64,000 bases of DNA from LC029 sp036676475 (GCA_036676475.1 JAKFCU010000088.1:1-64000); one strand, 5' to 3'; shown: positions 44,518-54,158, numbered from the stretch's first letter. Numbers and translations are program-made. The notes: generated by a model from the letters alone, not told the origin.

Positions 44518-45968
44518 AAAGGGAGATTGAATTGCGAAAAGAGATTGAATTTCTTTCCTTGCAAGATCTTCATGAAAAGAAAGATGAAAAGGATGAGGAA
44601 GTAGAAATTAAAGGGTACATTGAAGGCATGAATCCCGCTTTTCGATTGGTTTTGATCTTCATGTTGACTTGCTTTCATTACCTTCTAAAAACGCAAGTGA
44701 TTGCTTTGTTGGGTGTTGGAAAGACAAGAGGCTATGAAATTATCAATGAATGGGATAAGAAAGGTCTTATTGCAGTTGGTGACCATAGAAAGATAGATTA
44801 TGTGTGTCCCGCGTACAAGTTGGTAGCGTGGTTCAAGGGAGATTGGGAAAATGCTAAGGGTGTAACGAAAGAGCCAGGCGAAGATATATTACTTGATCAT
44901 TTTATACGTGCTGCTTATTTTATTCTTAAAAGAGATAATCGGCCAATCACCTTAGATAAAACCCCAATGGATGGTTTTTTGGTCAAAACCGATCAAAATA
45001 TAAAAGAATTGGATGCCTTGCAAAAAGAGCTCGCCCAGCTGGAAGAGGAGGAACCTAAATGGTATCGGGATCACTATGATAACGCGATAAGGATGGCTGA
45101 AAGGCAATTTGTTACTGATTCTATGTTAAATGTTCCATTGCCAACAGGGAAACTTGAAAGACTCAACCCAACCTTATGGAACGGGGTTGTGGAGCAGTTT
45201 AAGGAATCTCTATTAAAGATCAAAGACGATTGTAACAAGACGTATCCACAACTCGTAGACAACATTAAGTATGGTGCTGGTAACTATGGTGCGTACAAAT
45301 ATGATCTTGCCAAGTGGGAACTTGCTGTTGGGCAAAAGAAGAAGAAGATTGAGAAGTTAAAACTTGAGATTAAGGTTCCAATACCTCCTTCAACTCCAAT
45401 CAATAAAGATCGAGTAAACCAATTGAAAAAATTAAATGTGAATCGTAAAGCAGCCAACGGAAACCAAGGAAAAGGAGCTTTTGAACACATTCAAGCAAAT
45501 ACAGATACTATCGAAGGTCAAATGGAGTTCCTTCAAGAGGCTTTTCGGACAATGAGAAAAAGGCATTGCTATTATGGTGGGGCCTTTAACTTCAAAGAGA
45601 AGGAAGTTCATATAACCTATGCTGTAGTTGGGTTTGCGGAATCAAGTGACGAACGATATCTCAATATTTTGCGGTTGTTTGATGGCATCATGGATTGTTT
45701 TAACGCAGATCTCTTTTTAACTCTTGATGTTCTTTGTGAAAATGAAGAAGAGAAGGCAGTGATTGAAACAAGGTTTAACCATGGGCTTGATCGATTTTAC
45801 AAACAATGTTCCCCGCAAATCAAAAAACAAAACCTCACAATCAATTTTTTTGATGTTGGTTTAAAGTGGAAGTATGGTCATGACGTGAAGAAGTACTATA
45901 AGCTCCCAGATCAATCAGTAATCGATAAAAAGGTTTCGAAAGCATTGGAGCCTATCAGTATCAAATAA
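44514..45968 (+). CDS. uncharacterised partner of the replication-relaxation-like gene
   Basis: A 484-aa soluble protein, starting in an ATGA overlap with the upstream gene. Near residues 50-105 is a helix-turn-helix-like stretch (LLKTQVIALLGVGKTRGYEIINEWDKKGLI). Residues about 165-180 and 265-290 look like short coiled coils. No nuclease or ATPase motif is evident. Coupling to the upstream gene indicates a common job in maintenance or transfer of the mobile unit. Family not recognised. Confidence 0.6.
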   Translation: MKREIELRKEIEFLSLQDLHEKKDEKDEEVEIKGYIEGMNPAFRLVLIFMLTCFHYLLKTQVIALLGVGKTRGYEIINEWDKKGLIAVGDHRKIDYVCPAYKLVAWFKGDWENAKGVTKEPGEDILLDHFIRAAYFILKRDNRPITLDKTPMDGFLVKTDQNIKELDALQKELAQLEEEEPKWYRDHYDNAIRMAERQFVTDSMLNVPLPTGKLERLNPTLWNGVVEQFKESLLKIKDDCNKTYPQLVDNIKYGAGNYGAYKYDLAKWELAVGQKKKKIEKLKLEIKVPIPPSTPINKDRVNQLKKLNVNRKAANGNQGKGAFEHIQANTDTIEGQMEFLQEAFRTMRKRHCYYGGAFNFKEKEVHITYAVVGFAESSDERYLNILRLFDGIMDCFNADLFLTLDVLCENEEEKAVIETRFNHGLDRFYKQCSPQIKKQNLTINFFDVGLKWKYGHDVKKYYKLPDQSVIDKKVSKALEPISIK

Positions 45969-45970
45969 GA

Positions 45971-46014
45971 AAAGCCGCTTAGGAGTCAAATCTGACCGTC
46001 TAAGGGGCTTTTTT
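45971..46014 (+). terminator. intrinsic terminator
   Basis: AAGCC-N-CTTAG-N2-GTC pairs with GAC-N2-CTAAG-N-GGCTT, followed by TTTTTT. It closes the two-gene operon. Confidence 0.85.
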
Positions 46015-46049
46015 ATATAAACACCAAAATATGACAGTTTGAGACTGCT

Positions 46050-46086
46050 TTCTAGATCCATTGGATCTAGAATAGACAGTTTTTTG
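46050..46086. repeat. inverted repeat with T-run
   Basis: TTCTAGATCCA (46050-46060) and TGGATCTAGAA (46062-46072) are perfect arms around one base. TAGACAGTTTTTTG follows, so it may be a second terminator or the end of a lost unit. The rest of the gap to 46322 shows nothing. Confidence 0.55.
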
Positions 46087-46322
46087 ATGTTCTCGTATCC
46101 AGCATTTAAAAGAACTCGAATTTAAATCATGATGAGATATAAGAGGAAGAATATAAATCAAACAAATTAATTCTAGATTGACGAAGGTAGAACCCGAACT
46201 TTCCTAAATTCGAAATTAATCCAATACATACACAATAACGAAAGAATAAGTAATTGCAAACAGTTGAAAAATAAAAACAGGTTTGCATAAAGTGTTTGCC
46301 CGTTCTGTATATAACCTTCGAA

Positions 46323-46622
46323 TTACTTATTTGAATAGTTTGTTACAAAGATAGACACTACATCTTCATCAGCTAAATCCCTTTTATCACTAATGTTATT
46401 CAAGTTTTGGGCATCAGATATGGTTTCACCGTTTTTTAGCTTGTCTTCATACTTTTTCTTCAAGGCGTTGTGATCTGTAATATAAACAGTTTCTCCGTTA
46501 TCATATTCTTTTCTAACTTCTTCATCTAATTTATAATAATTTTCCCCGTCAACTGTACGAAATACTACACGTACTACCTCTTTTTTTATTAACCCAATAG
46601 GTCCGTTATGGTTTCCAGTCAT
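46323..46622 (-). CDS. 99-aa acidic/charged protein of unknown function
   Basis: A small hydrophilic protein with a strong TAGGAGGAAATTAT ribosome site before its ATG. The N-terminus (NGPIGLIKKEVVRVVFRTVDG) looks like a beta strand pair, and the rest is rich in Asp/Glu/Lys. No membrane segment or known motif. It stands alone on the minus strand between the replication-relaxation pair and the DUF4268 gene. Confidence 0.55.
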   Translation of the reverse strand: MTGNHNGPIGLIKKEVVRVVFRTVDGENYYKLDEEVRKEYDNGETVYITDHNALKKKYEDKLKNGETISDAQNLNNISDKRDLADEDVVSIFVTNYSNK

Positions 46623-46900
46623 ATAATTTCCTCCTAAAACTATTATTAAATCTATTAGTTAATTTTACCAATAACTAAGATTACTGTCACGTTACTAGAC
46701 GCCGATGTCATGTTTTACTAGCTTGATAGAATAATTGTGAGGAGTGGGGCTTAACGTAGCTTGTCTTGGCTATGTCGTACTGATAATTAAAAGCAAGCCG
46801 TTAAACGTATTAGGAGGTAATCATTAACGATAGTAAATAAAGCATGCAATTCAACCCATATGGTTAATGCACGCTTTCTTTATTATTGTTTTTCCTTATG

Positions 46901-47890
46901 CTACCCCATATCATCTGCATTTAACACTTTAATTCGCTTAGAAAGTACCTTATGAAATGCTTCAAGGTTTTCTTTAATCCATATGTGTTGATTTAGCCAT
47001 TCAGTCTGATCCATAGGGTTAGCATCCAACCCGACTTCTAATCTACTCTCCTTTCTCTCTGGTAGTTCCAACCATTGCAACGGCATTTCTAGTTCCGTTT
47101 CGATCTCATCCTTTTCTTTTTGTAAAAGGTAATAAAAAGTTTTTGAATTCGGGAGTACACCACCACCACCTATGATCAAAGCTACTGAAATTCGTTTGTC
47201 TCTAGTATTAATAGATGCAGAGAGGGAGAAACCGTATCGACCTATTTTAAAAGGCATTGAGTTTTCTGGCCGAGGCTTTTGTGATTTCATTTTACTTTTT
47301 TGTTCAAGGAGATATTTACTAAAATCGTTCCAGTAAGTTAGTTGTAATTTTTGTGTATCTGTTAAGTTTTTGGATTGCATCCTGTTAGCTGCAATTGTCA
47401 CCGTCTTAGCCCAACCATTTGGCTTACTTACTATATTGAATTTTGGAGCAACCGGGGAATTACCTATACGCCAAAGTTCAATTTCTAACCCAAAAAAATT
47501 AAACCGTTCATCTGTAATTTCATTTAACCAATCTAACGCTGCTCTGTGTTCTTCTGAAAAAATACGAGAAATCCATACTATGGTTACCGCGTTAAGCCCT
47601 GCCGCATATGTTAAAAGTTGGCCTAAATGTTTATGGTCAGTTACCTGAATTTGATTTTCTATTAAAATCCAATGCTCCTTATTTAAAATATCTTTACAGA
47701 GCAGATCAGCCCGAAAAGGTCCTATATTTTTCTCTTGGGCTTCCACATCTAATTGAAGATTAATAGCTTCTCCTAACAATTGAATGTTATCATCCTGGGC
47801 GAGCCATGTTGTAAACCCGCGTTCACTTTTCCATACTGTTTCTAGATCTATTTTTTCAAGTCGAGCCAACGAAAAAATCACTGTATCCAC
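46901..47890 (-). CDS. DUF4268-type PD-(D/E)XK-like protein
   Basis: A 329-aa protein. The N-terminal half contains IGPFRADLLCKD then HWILIENQIQVTDHKHLGQLLTYAAG, a PD-(D/E)XK-like core in which the final Lys is replaced by Gln (E-N-Q). This is the usual state in proteins annotated DUF4268. The C-terminal half is the DUF4268 region itself (YWNDFSKYLLEQ). Such genes are scattered in defence islands, but their biochemical role is not established. It is the last clear gene inside the element before its right end. Confidence 0.7.
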   Translation of the reverse strand: MDTVIFSLARLEKIDLETVWKSERGFTTWLAQDDNIQLLGEAINLQLDVEAQEKNIGPFRADLLCKDILNKEHWILIENQIQVTDHKHLGQLLTYAAGLNAVTIVWISRIFSEEHRAALDWLNEITDERFNFFGLEIELWRIGNSPVAPKFNIVSKPNGWAKTVTIAANRMQSKNLTDTQKLQLTYWNDFSKYLLEQKSKMKSQKPRPENSMPFKIGRYGFSLSASINTRDKRISVALIIGGGGVLPNSKTFYYLLQKEKDEIETELEMPLQWLELPERKESRLEVGLDANPMDQTEWLNQHIWIKENLEAFHKVLSKRIKVLNADDMG

Positions 47891-48957
47891 TCCTCTTTAG
47901 CGATAAGTGCACAACCGTGCATATATGAAAGATATGGAAAAATATTTTTACCACCCATTTTTAACAAATTTATACAAATATATTCCGAACTTTAGTGGAG
48001 TTTAGACAAGGGTATTGGCTGTAGAATTATTTTGTCAATTCCTGAAGAGAATAATATCAACCTTTTCTATTAATTGTGGTTTATACACAATACCCTTTTT
48101 GATATATTTGTCTCTTTAAAACTCAGGAAAAAAAGCCAACAACCATGATATCTATCAATAACTTATGAAGAAATAAGTTTGATTATTCTTTAGTTCTGAC
48201 CCTGTTCCCTCATCATGAATAGAGGTTCAGGGTCATAGTCTGTAGACTGGTTTAAAATAATCCTAAAGATAACCGTAAATGCTACATTTCGTTTTTGCGG
48301 AAAATGCAAGGGTGGAGTGTGAGATACGAAGATGTTCCACGATACTTTTTACTTTTTCAATGTAGTAGAATTGAAAAAAAGAAGTACTGGCAGGATATGC
48401 AAAGATGAGGATCATCAAAAGGTTTTAGACTGCCAGGTTAATGATAGACAAATCTCTTAGAAAAAAATTTGTATGTTTTGCTTTGGAGTGGGAAGAAAAG
48501 ATGGGGGTAGTCCTGCTATAAACTTCTTCTATTTCTGAATTTGATGCTTCTCAATTAATCAGATGTTCTTACAAGGAGTAATGTAGACAAACGCAGGGAG
48601 TAACTGCTGTTCAGCAAGGATATGATTTTATCGATTATGATGTTAGATATCAAGTGAAAGCATGTAGGCCAAGGGGTAGACCTGGATCAAAGTAAACGAT
48701 ATAAAGCACCCTTTTATAGGGTGCTTTATATTCACGTTAACAGGAACCCCATCACTGGGGTTACAACACTGGAACAGGAAGGTGATCAGTGTAAGTGTTA
48801 GTTCAAATCCTTTTAACTGGAAAGTAAAAATCTTTATTACTGCCTTTGTATACTTGTCATGGCTTTTTTCATAAGCATCATTCCAGGAGATAGACAGATA
48901 TGCTCGGTTTATACCAAGTTTATAAGTAAGAAAATCCTGATTCATTTAGAGAACATA
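47891..48957. other. degraded intergenic stretch at the right end of the element
   Basis: About 1.07 kb without a supportable gene. It holds a perfect bidirectional hairpin (AAAGCACCC / GGGTGCTTT, near 48699-48732), a TGACCCTG...CAGGGTCA repeat near 48195-48233 and short coding-like scraps. A 100-codon minus-strand frame at 48643-48945 lacks a ribosome site and is not called. Confidence 0.5.
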
Positions 48958-49109
48958 GGTAACAAAAAGGTAACGCAAGCACATTAAAAACAGTAAACAA
49001 ATGTGAAAGATGTTACAAAGCAACTTCCCAAAAACCTTGATTTGCAGCGGTTTTATACACTATCATGAAAGATGTTACACCTAATAACTTCATGGGCGGC
49101 ATGATGTAA
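48958..49109. other. right attachment site (attR) of the groEL element
   Basis: Core ATGGGCGGCATGATGTAA (49092-49109) is identical to the groEL 3' end. Inside lie GGTAACAAA (48958-48966) and GGTAACGCA (48969-48977), with the same 11-bp spacing as at the left end. AGATGTTACA occurs at 49008-49017 and 49070-49079, and inverted at 49150-49159 beyond the core. These are candidate integrase and excisionase sites. Confidence 0.8.
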
Positions 49110-49197
49110 TAAGTGGCTGAAACCTTGATTATACTAAGGTTTCCACCCTTGTAACATCTAGTTTGACCAGATTCTGACCACGTTGATTCAAAAAAAA

Positions 49198-49331
49198 TTA
49201 GAGGTTTCTCATGAGTTCTCGGAACTTGTGGGAAGCCTCTTTTTTCATGGTTTAGTAATGTGCAGGTATACGTGCTTGGTTGCATCATCATCTTTATGGC
49301 CTAGCATTTTGATCACTTTTCTGGAAGGCTT
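49198..49331 (-). pseudogene. 3' remnant of a second groEL-site integrase
   Basis: The minus strand encodes SLPEKVIKMLGHKDD then DATKHVYLHITK, aligned to residues about 365-390 of the intact integrase and including catalytic His and Tyr. A 1-nt deletion follows, and the frame resumes as KKEASHKFRELMRNL and a stop. Everything 5' of codon SLP is gone. It lies just outside the right att core, in the position and orientation an integrase of a second, tandem element would have. Confidence 0.85.
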
Positions 49332-49337
49332 AATAAA

Positions 49338-49820
49338 TTACGATCTATATAATTGTTTAACATATGGAGAGATCCAAGGTTCAGCTGGAAGATTAGGCAC
49401 TGTAATAAAAAAAAATTTCTTGTTGGAAAGAGTTTGAACAAGGTCATCAAAATAAATTCTGACTGATGAAGTTTTAAAGGGTACAACATTAGGAAGTAAG
49501 TCTTTCATCGATTCAAGAGTATCTTCCACTTGGGATCCTATCTTCTCAAGGTCCTCAAGAAGTTGGTTGGAAATACATTTATGAAAATTTCTACGAGACA
49601 GTGTTTGATAAAGTCTTATCTTCTCAATTTGAAACTTTTGGATAGTGGACAAATAAAGTAGGATTCTGGGGATAGAGGTTGACATTGTGATTCCTCTGTA
49701 TTGGGCGGCAAGTAAGTAATTTTTATATTGTTTAAGAAGACTTGCAGTAGCTAGATCAGTCTTTAAATCACTATCAATTAACTGTCGAAAAATTTCTATT
49801 GATGATAAAGGCTGATCCAT
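49338..49820 (-). CDS. 160-aa helical protein of unknown function
   Basis: An alpha-helical soluble protein, start ATG 49820 with GAGGAG 8 nt upstream; that site overlaps the stop of the preceding gene, so they are co-translated. IEIFRQLIDSDLKTDLATASLLKQYKNYLL is amphipathic. There is no recognised motif. Its 3' end abuts the integrase remnant within 7 bp, so the C-terminus may have been altered by the insertion event. Confidence 0.55.
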   Translation of the reverse strand: MDQPLSSIEIFRQLIDSDLKTDLATASLLKQYKNYLLAAQYRGITMSTSIPRILLYLSTIQKFQIEKIRLYQTLSRRNFHKCISNQLLEDLEKIGSQVEDTLESMKDLLPNVVPFKTSSVRIYFDDLVQTLSNKKFFFITVPNLPAEPWISPYVKQLYRS

Positions 49821-49824
49821 ATGC

Positions 49825-50133
49825 TTACTCCTCAAAATCAGTTTTTGTTCCTAATTGGGTGACAGTTTCAAGCTTTCTCAACAAAAATAATTCTTTAAAC
49901 ATGAGAGTCTCCATTAGACGCAAAACTGAAACATTAAATCTTAAGATGTCGCTGTTACTCGGGTTAGTAGGGAAATCTAAGTCCTTTCCTACAAAGGCCT
50001 GAAGGTTTTCGGCTTCAGCATTTATTAAATGCGAAAGAGCTATCTCCTCTAATGCAATAGACTCTAAAAGATCGATTATAGTCTCATCAATAGTAGGCCT
50101 ATATTTACCTTTAGGTATTTCGGGCATGCTCAC
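49825..50133 (-). CDS. 102-aa helical protein with SIALEEIALSHLINAE motif
   Basis: A short helical protein. LLESIALEEIALSHLINAEAE is a motif I recall from small uncharacterised proteins of many spore-forming Bacillales, but I cannot name the family. GTG 50133 with GGAGG upstream is the likely start (an ATG lies 6 nt further). It is the first gene of a two-gene minus-strand operon. Confidence 0.55.
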   Translation of the reverse strand: MSMPEIPKGKYRPTIDETIIDLLESIALEEIALSHLINAEAENLQAFVGKDLDFPTNPSNSDILRFNVSVLRLMETLMFKELFLLRKLETVTQLGTKTDFEE

Positions 50134-50349
50134 CGAGTTATTCCTCCGTTCGTTTTGAGACCACAGGTAATTTATTTTATGGTTTGGGGAATTGATCGGT
50201 TAACATTTATTTTTCAAGAATTTATTTAAGAATAACCCAATTCAACCTCCGACTAAGTTTATCCTGTCCTTTAGGACTTCTTTTTTTCTTCTCTAACCAT
50301 TAAAATAAGAGTTAGATAATATGAGTGCGTAAAGGGGAGAGGCGAAAAA

Positions 50350-50805
50350 ATGGATCAGGTAGCAGAATCAGATAATTTGTTAGATTTTTTGAAGATCGTC
50401 ATTTTCCGTGTGAATGATGAGGACTATGGAATCGATGTCACCACCGTCAGTTCGATTGAGAGAATGGTAGACGTAACCCGAGTACCAAATGTGAGTGACT
50501 ATATTATTGGGGTCATGAATTTGCGTGGATCAGTGGTTCCGCTTGTCGATTTGCGAAAGAGATTTGGTCTTGATTCTCTCGATTATAATGATGAGACTCG
50601 AACTATTGTCATAAAGCTAGCTGAAATCGAGGTAGGGATTGTTGTCGACAGCTGCAGTGACGTTACGGATATTAAAAAAAGTGATATCGAGCCTCCTCCT
50701 ACTGTGATCGGGGATATTGAATCTGCCTATATTCAAGGCGTAACCAAATTGGATAAGCGCTTGGTTATTCTGTTAGATATGGAAAAGACATTAAAAGATG
50801 TTTAG
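50350..50805 (+). CDS. cheW: chemotaxis coupling protein CheW
   Basis: A 151-aa scaffold linking chemoreceptors to CheA. Two SH3-like subdomains are clear: FRVNDEDYGIDVTTVSSIERM then VPNVSDYIIGVMNLRGSVVPLVDLRKRFGL, and VGIVVDSCSDVTDIKKSDIEPPP. Ribosome site AAGGGGAGAGG. It is a solo gene closed by its own terminator, with no cheA or receptor adjacent. Confidence 0.93.
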   Translation: MDQVAESDNLLDFLKIVIFRVNDEDYGIDVTTVSSIERMVDVTRVPNVSDYIIGVMNLRGSVVPLVDLRKRFGLDSLDYNDETRTIVIKLAEIEVGIVVDSCSDVTDIKKSDIEPPPTVIGDIESAYIQGVTKLDKRLVILLDMEKTLKDV

Positions 50806-50823
50806 TTAGTTGAGGATAAGGCT

Positions 50824-50858
50824 GATCTCCTGCACCAACAGGAGATCTTTTTTTTTTG
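50824..50858 (+). terminator. intrinsic terminator after cheW
   Basis: GATCTCCTG / CAGGAGATC stem, 6-nt loop, then a long T run. Confidence 0.92.
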
Positions 50859-50989
50859 TCTACGCCAGTAGCTTTCTTATCCGTCTCAAGACGGAGAGTA
50901 ATTACGCCTGTTGTCTAATAGCTTCTACCATCATGAGGCTCTATACTTAATATAGCAAAATTCACGAAGGCATCATTTTCATTACGTAA

Positions 50990-51012
50990 AATATGGTATA
51001 TAATACCATATT
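50990..51012. promoter_or_regulatory. palindromic operator over the RND promoter
   Basis: AATATGGTA (50990-50998) and TACCATATT (51004-51012) form a perfect dyad whose centre is TATAA, overlapping a likely -10 about 45 bp before the RND start. It looks like a TetR/MarR-type operator, but no such regulator gene is next to it. Confidence 0.55.
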
Positions 51013-51052
51013 GTGTAACAAATGTATTATTCGTAACGGGAGGTACTTCGCT

Positions 51053-54000
51053 ATGCAGTTTCTAACGAGATTTTCATTGAAAAACTCAGCTGCAGTCATT
51101 ATTATTACCATTTTAATAGCACTAGGTGGAATTATTGCCGCAACTTCTTTAAAAGTTGAAAGTATGCCGGATGTTTCCTTCGGTGTGGTCGTCATAAACA
51201 CGAATTATCCGAACGCTTCACCAGAGGATGTCCTAGAGGATGTAACCAAGCCTATTGAGAAGGCCATAACAGGTATGTCAGGAATGAAGAAGCTTGAGTC
51301 CTTCTCTAGTGATAACAATTCTACTGTGGTAGCTTGGCTTAACTCCGGGGTCGATAACGAGGAAGCCAGAGAGGAAATTGAAAAGAAGCTCGTCAATGTA
51401 ATGCTTCCATCAGATGCTAGCCGTCCAAAGGCTTCTACCCAAGGCTTTGCTTCTGAACCCAGTATGTATTTATCCATTAGTAAAAAGGATGAATCCCGTT
51501 CAATGGATTCTTTCCATGTATTAGTAAAGGACACGATCAACGAGGATTTTGAAGGAATCGATGGTGTTGAAAAAGTAAGAACACTAGGAAATCAAGACCA
51601 GGAGCTGCGGATTTACCCTAAGGTTGATGTTTTAAACAATCATGGGATATCCACATCCCAGTTAAAACAATGGATTCAGGCTAATCACGTGGCTTTTCCA
51701 GTGGGAACGGTTACATTGGCAGGCGAGGATCAGTCTGTTCGTATTGTAGGAGAATATACCAACATTGAACAGATCAAAAGAACGAAGTTGTTTCTTCCAT
51801 CTGGATCGAACGGTGGTGTATCCTATGTGCAGCTTGGGGATATTGCTGATATTGAACTGCTGACGGAAACCAATTCGATCAGCCGATTAAACGGCAAGCC
51901 AGGAATCCATGTTGATATTTATAAGACTAAGGAATCAAATGAAGTAGAGGTTGGGGAAAAGGTAAAGCAAAAGATTGAAGAATACAAGGTAAGATACCCA
52001 GATCTCCAGTTCGAAACGGTTTATGACAAATCAGTAGATACGAAGAATTCCATTAATGGAATGCTCAAGGAAGGAATTTTAGGAGCGGTGATGGCGTCGC
52101 TTATGATTCTTGTCTTCTTGCGTCACCTGAAGTCTACTTTCATTGTATTAATTTCTATTCCCTTGTCGATTGTCGTGAGTTTAATTTTCATGTCCTGGTT
52201 GAACATTTCGCTGAACATGATGACTTTATTTGGGATGGCAATTGCCATTGGGCGTGTGGTGGATGACAGTATTGTAGTCATTGAAAACATTTTCCGTCAT
52301 TTGCAACTAAGTGAAAAACGAGAAGAAAATATAATTTTATACGCTGCAAAAGAAGTGATTCACGCGATTACCTCTTCTACGTTAACTACGGTTGCGGTTT
52401 TTGCCCCGATTACGTTGGTAAGTGGGATTATAGGCGAGATCTTTAGACCGTTTGCTATTACGGTCGTATGTGCCTTGATGGCGTCTCTTTTAGTTTCTGT
52501 AACGATTGTACCGTTATTTGCTAAGCTCATGATTTTACATTCGAATGTAAAAGAACATAAGCATGGAAAAATCACGTTTGCTTATAAAAGGCTTCTCGAT
52601 TGGTCGCTTCATCATAAGATCATTACGACATTGGTGGCGATTTCCCTACTGATTGGAAGTCTAGGTCTTGTATCCATGCTGAAAATTAGTATGATGCCCG
52701 AAGCTGATATGAAGGTGCTGTTTGGTAATGTTACCATGCCAAGAGGTACAGAGCTGGCTGTTACAGATGAGATGGTGAAAAAGATTGAAGCAATCGTGCT
52801 CAAAGAACAAAAGGTGAAGTTTATCGAGTCTAATATCGGTTCTTACAGTGACTCGGATAGTAAAATCACTCACCGTGCCGATTTGTGGATCACCTTGGAA
52901 TCCGATGCCGATCTTGAAGCTATATCATCCAGTTTTCGCAAGGATATAGAGCCGCTTATGCCAGTGGGTGCGGAAATTGCTATAAGTAAACCATCCAATG
53001 GACCGAATGACAAATACCAAGTTGTATTAAATGGAAATGATGATGCGAGTCTTAAACAGGCAGCTGAAATGATCAAGGAAAAACTAAAAGAAAATCCTGT
53101 TTTAGCAAATGTAAAAGACAATCTATCAGATACGAAGGATCAAGTTGTCGTTCGGGTGGACCGTGATAAAGCAGCCGAGTGGAATCTATCGCCCGTACAG
53201 GTGGCTGGAGAGATCAGCAATTTATTATCGAATGGTGAGATTGGGAAGATCACCATTGATGGAAATGAATATGATTTGACTCTTGGCTTGCATGAAGACG
53301 ATGCCAATTCCCTGGATAAACTGCGTGGTCTCTATATTCAAACGCCGACTCAACAATTGGTTCGTTTAGAGGATTTGGCGACGGTTACGAAAGAAGGGGC
53401 ACCTTCTCAAATTATGCGCCGTGACGAAAAGCAGTTTATTCAAGTGACAGCTGATATCAACAGCAGTGACAAAGGGCGGATTAGTCAGGCGGCAACTGCA
53501 TCCTTGAGTGAATTGAAGCTACCAGAAGGAGTTTCTCTCTCTACTGATGGGGTGGAAGCAGATATGCAAAAGAGCTTTACAGAAATGTTCTATGCTCTGG
53601 GTGCAGCTGTGTTTATGGTGTATATTGTGATGGTGATTTCCTTCGGAAATGCGATGGCACCTCTGGCCATCTTACTTTCTTTACCATTAGCAGCAATCGG
53701 TGGTTTACTGGGTCTGTTTGTGACCAATTCCGTTCTTGATGTAACGACTTTAATTGGTTTCTTGATGCTGATCGGAATTGTTGTAACGAACGCCATTGTG
53801 TATGTGGACCGTGTTCAGCAGCAAAGAGAAGAGGGTCTATCTACCCGTGAGGCTTTATTGGAGGCAGGGGTTACACGCTTGCGTCCGATTATTATGACTG
53901 CTGTTGCTACGATGGTGGCCCTTTTACCCCTAGCAATGGGATTGTCCGAAGGAACGATGATGTCCAAAGGGCTCTCCATTGTTGTTATTGGCGGGTTGTT

Positions 54001-54133
54001 GACTTCCACGTTGCTGACTTTAGTTGTGGTGCCTGTAGGGTACGAGGTGTTGGATAAGATTCGAGCTCATTTCTTAAGAAGATGGGGAACGGACGCCCAG
54101 CGTAATGAGAATGAAGCCAAGCATAGTGCCTGA
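51053..54133 (+). CDS. RND-family efflux transporter (SwrC/AcrB type)
   Basis: A 1026-aa proton-driven efflux pump of the resistance-nodulation-division superfamily. It has one N-terminal helix, a large extracellular loop, six helices including AIAIGRVVDDSIVVIENI (proton-relay Asp pair), then the repeated second half (LIGIVVTNAIVYVD). Firmicutes members such as SwrC export surfactin and other amphiphiles. ATG 51053 follows GGGAGG; the upstream frame extension has no site. It is co-transcribed with the lipoprotein adaptor gene 25 bp downstream. Confidence 0.93.
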   Translation: MQFLTRFSLKNSAAVIIITILIALGGIIAATSLKVESMPDVSFGVVVINTNYPNASPEDVLEDVTKPIEKAITGMSGMKKLESFSSDNNSTVVAWLNSGVDNEEAREEIEKKLVNVMLPSDASRPKASTQGFASEPSMYLSISKKDESRSMDSFHVLVKDTINEDFEGIDGVEKVRTLGNQDQELRIYPKVDVLNNHGISTSQLKQWIQANHVAFPVGTVTLAGEDQSVRIVGEYTNIEQIKRTKLFLPSGSNGGVSYVQLGDIADIELLTETNSISRLNGKPGIHVDIYKTKESNEVEVGEKVKQKIEEYKVRYPDLQFETVYDKSVDTKNSINGMLKEGILGAVMASLMILVFLRHLKSTFIVLISIPLSIVVSLIFMSWLNISLNMMTLFGMAIAIGRVVDDSIVVIENIFRHLQLSEKREENIILYAAKEVIHAITSSTLTTVAVFAPITLVSGIIGEIFRPFAITVVCALMASLLVSVTIVPLFAKLMILHSNVKEHKHGKITFAYKRLLDWSLHHKIITTLVAISLLIGSLGLVSMLKISMMPEADMKVLFGNVTMPRGTELAVTDEMVKKIEAIVLKEQKVKFIESNIGSYSDSDSKITHRADLWITLESDADLEAISSSFRKDIEPLMPVGAEIAISKPSNGPNDKYQVVLNGNDDASLKQAAEMIKEKLKENPVLANVKDNLSDTKDQVVVRVDRDKAAEWNLSPVQVAGEISNLLSNGEIGKITIDGNEYDLTLGLHEDDANSLDKLRGLYIQTPTQQLVRLEDLATVTKEGAPSQIMRRDEKQFIQVTADINSSDKGRISQAATASLSELKLPEGVSLSTDGVEADMQKSFTEMFYALGAAVFMVYIVMVISFGNAMAPLAILLSLPLAAIGGLLGLFVTNSVLDVTTLIGFLMLIGIVVTNAIVYVDRVQQQREEGLSTREALLEAGVTRLRPIIMTAVATMVALLPLAMGLSEGTMMSKGLSIVVIGGLLTSTLLTLVVVPVGYEVLDKIRAHFLRRWGTDAQRNENEAKHSA

Positions 54134-54158
54134 GGATTTGAATAGGAGGATTTTGCAT

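Noticed and set aside
48643..48945. 100-codon minus-strand gene
   Set aside because: The start MNQDFLTYKLG looks protein-like, but there is no ribosome site, and the second half runs through a terminator-like hairpin. At best it is a decayed fragment.
13844..49109. complete prophage or conjugative element
   Set aside because: No terminase, portal, capsid, tail, lysis, relaxase with clear motif, or type IV secretion genes were seen.
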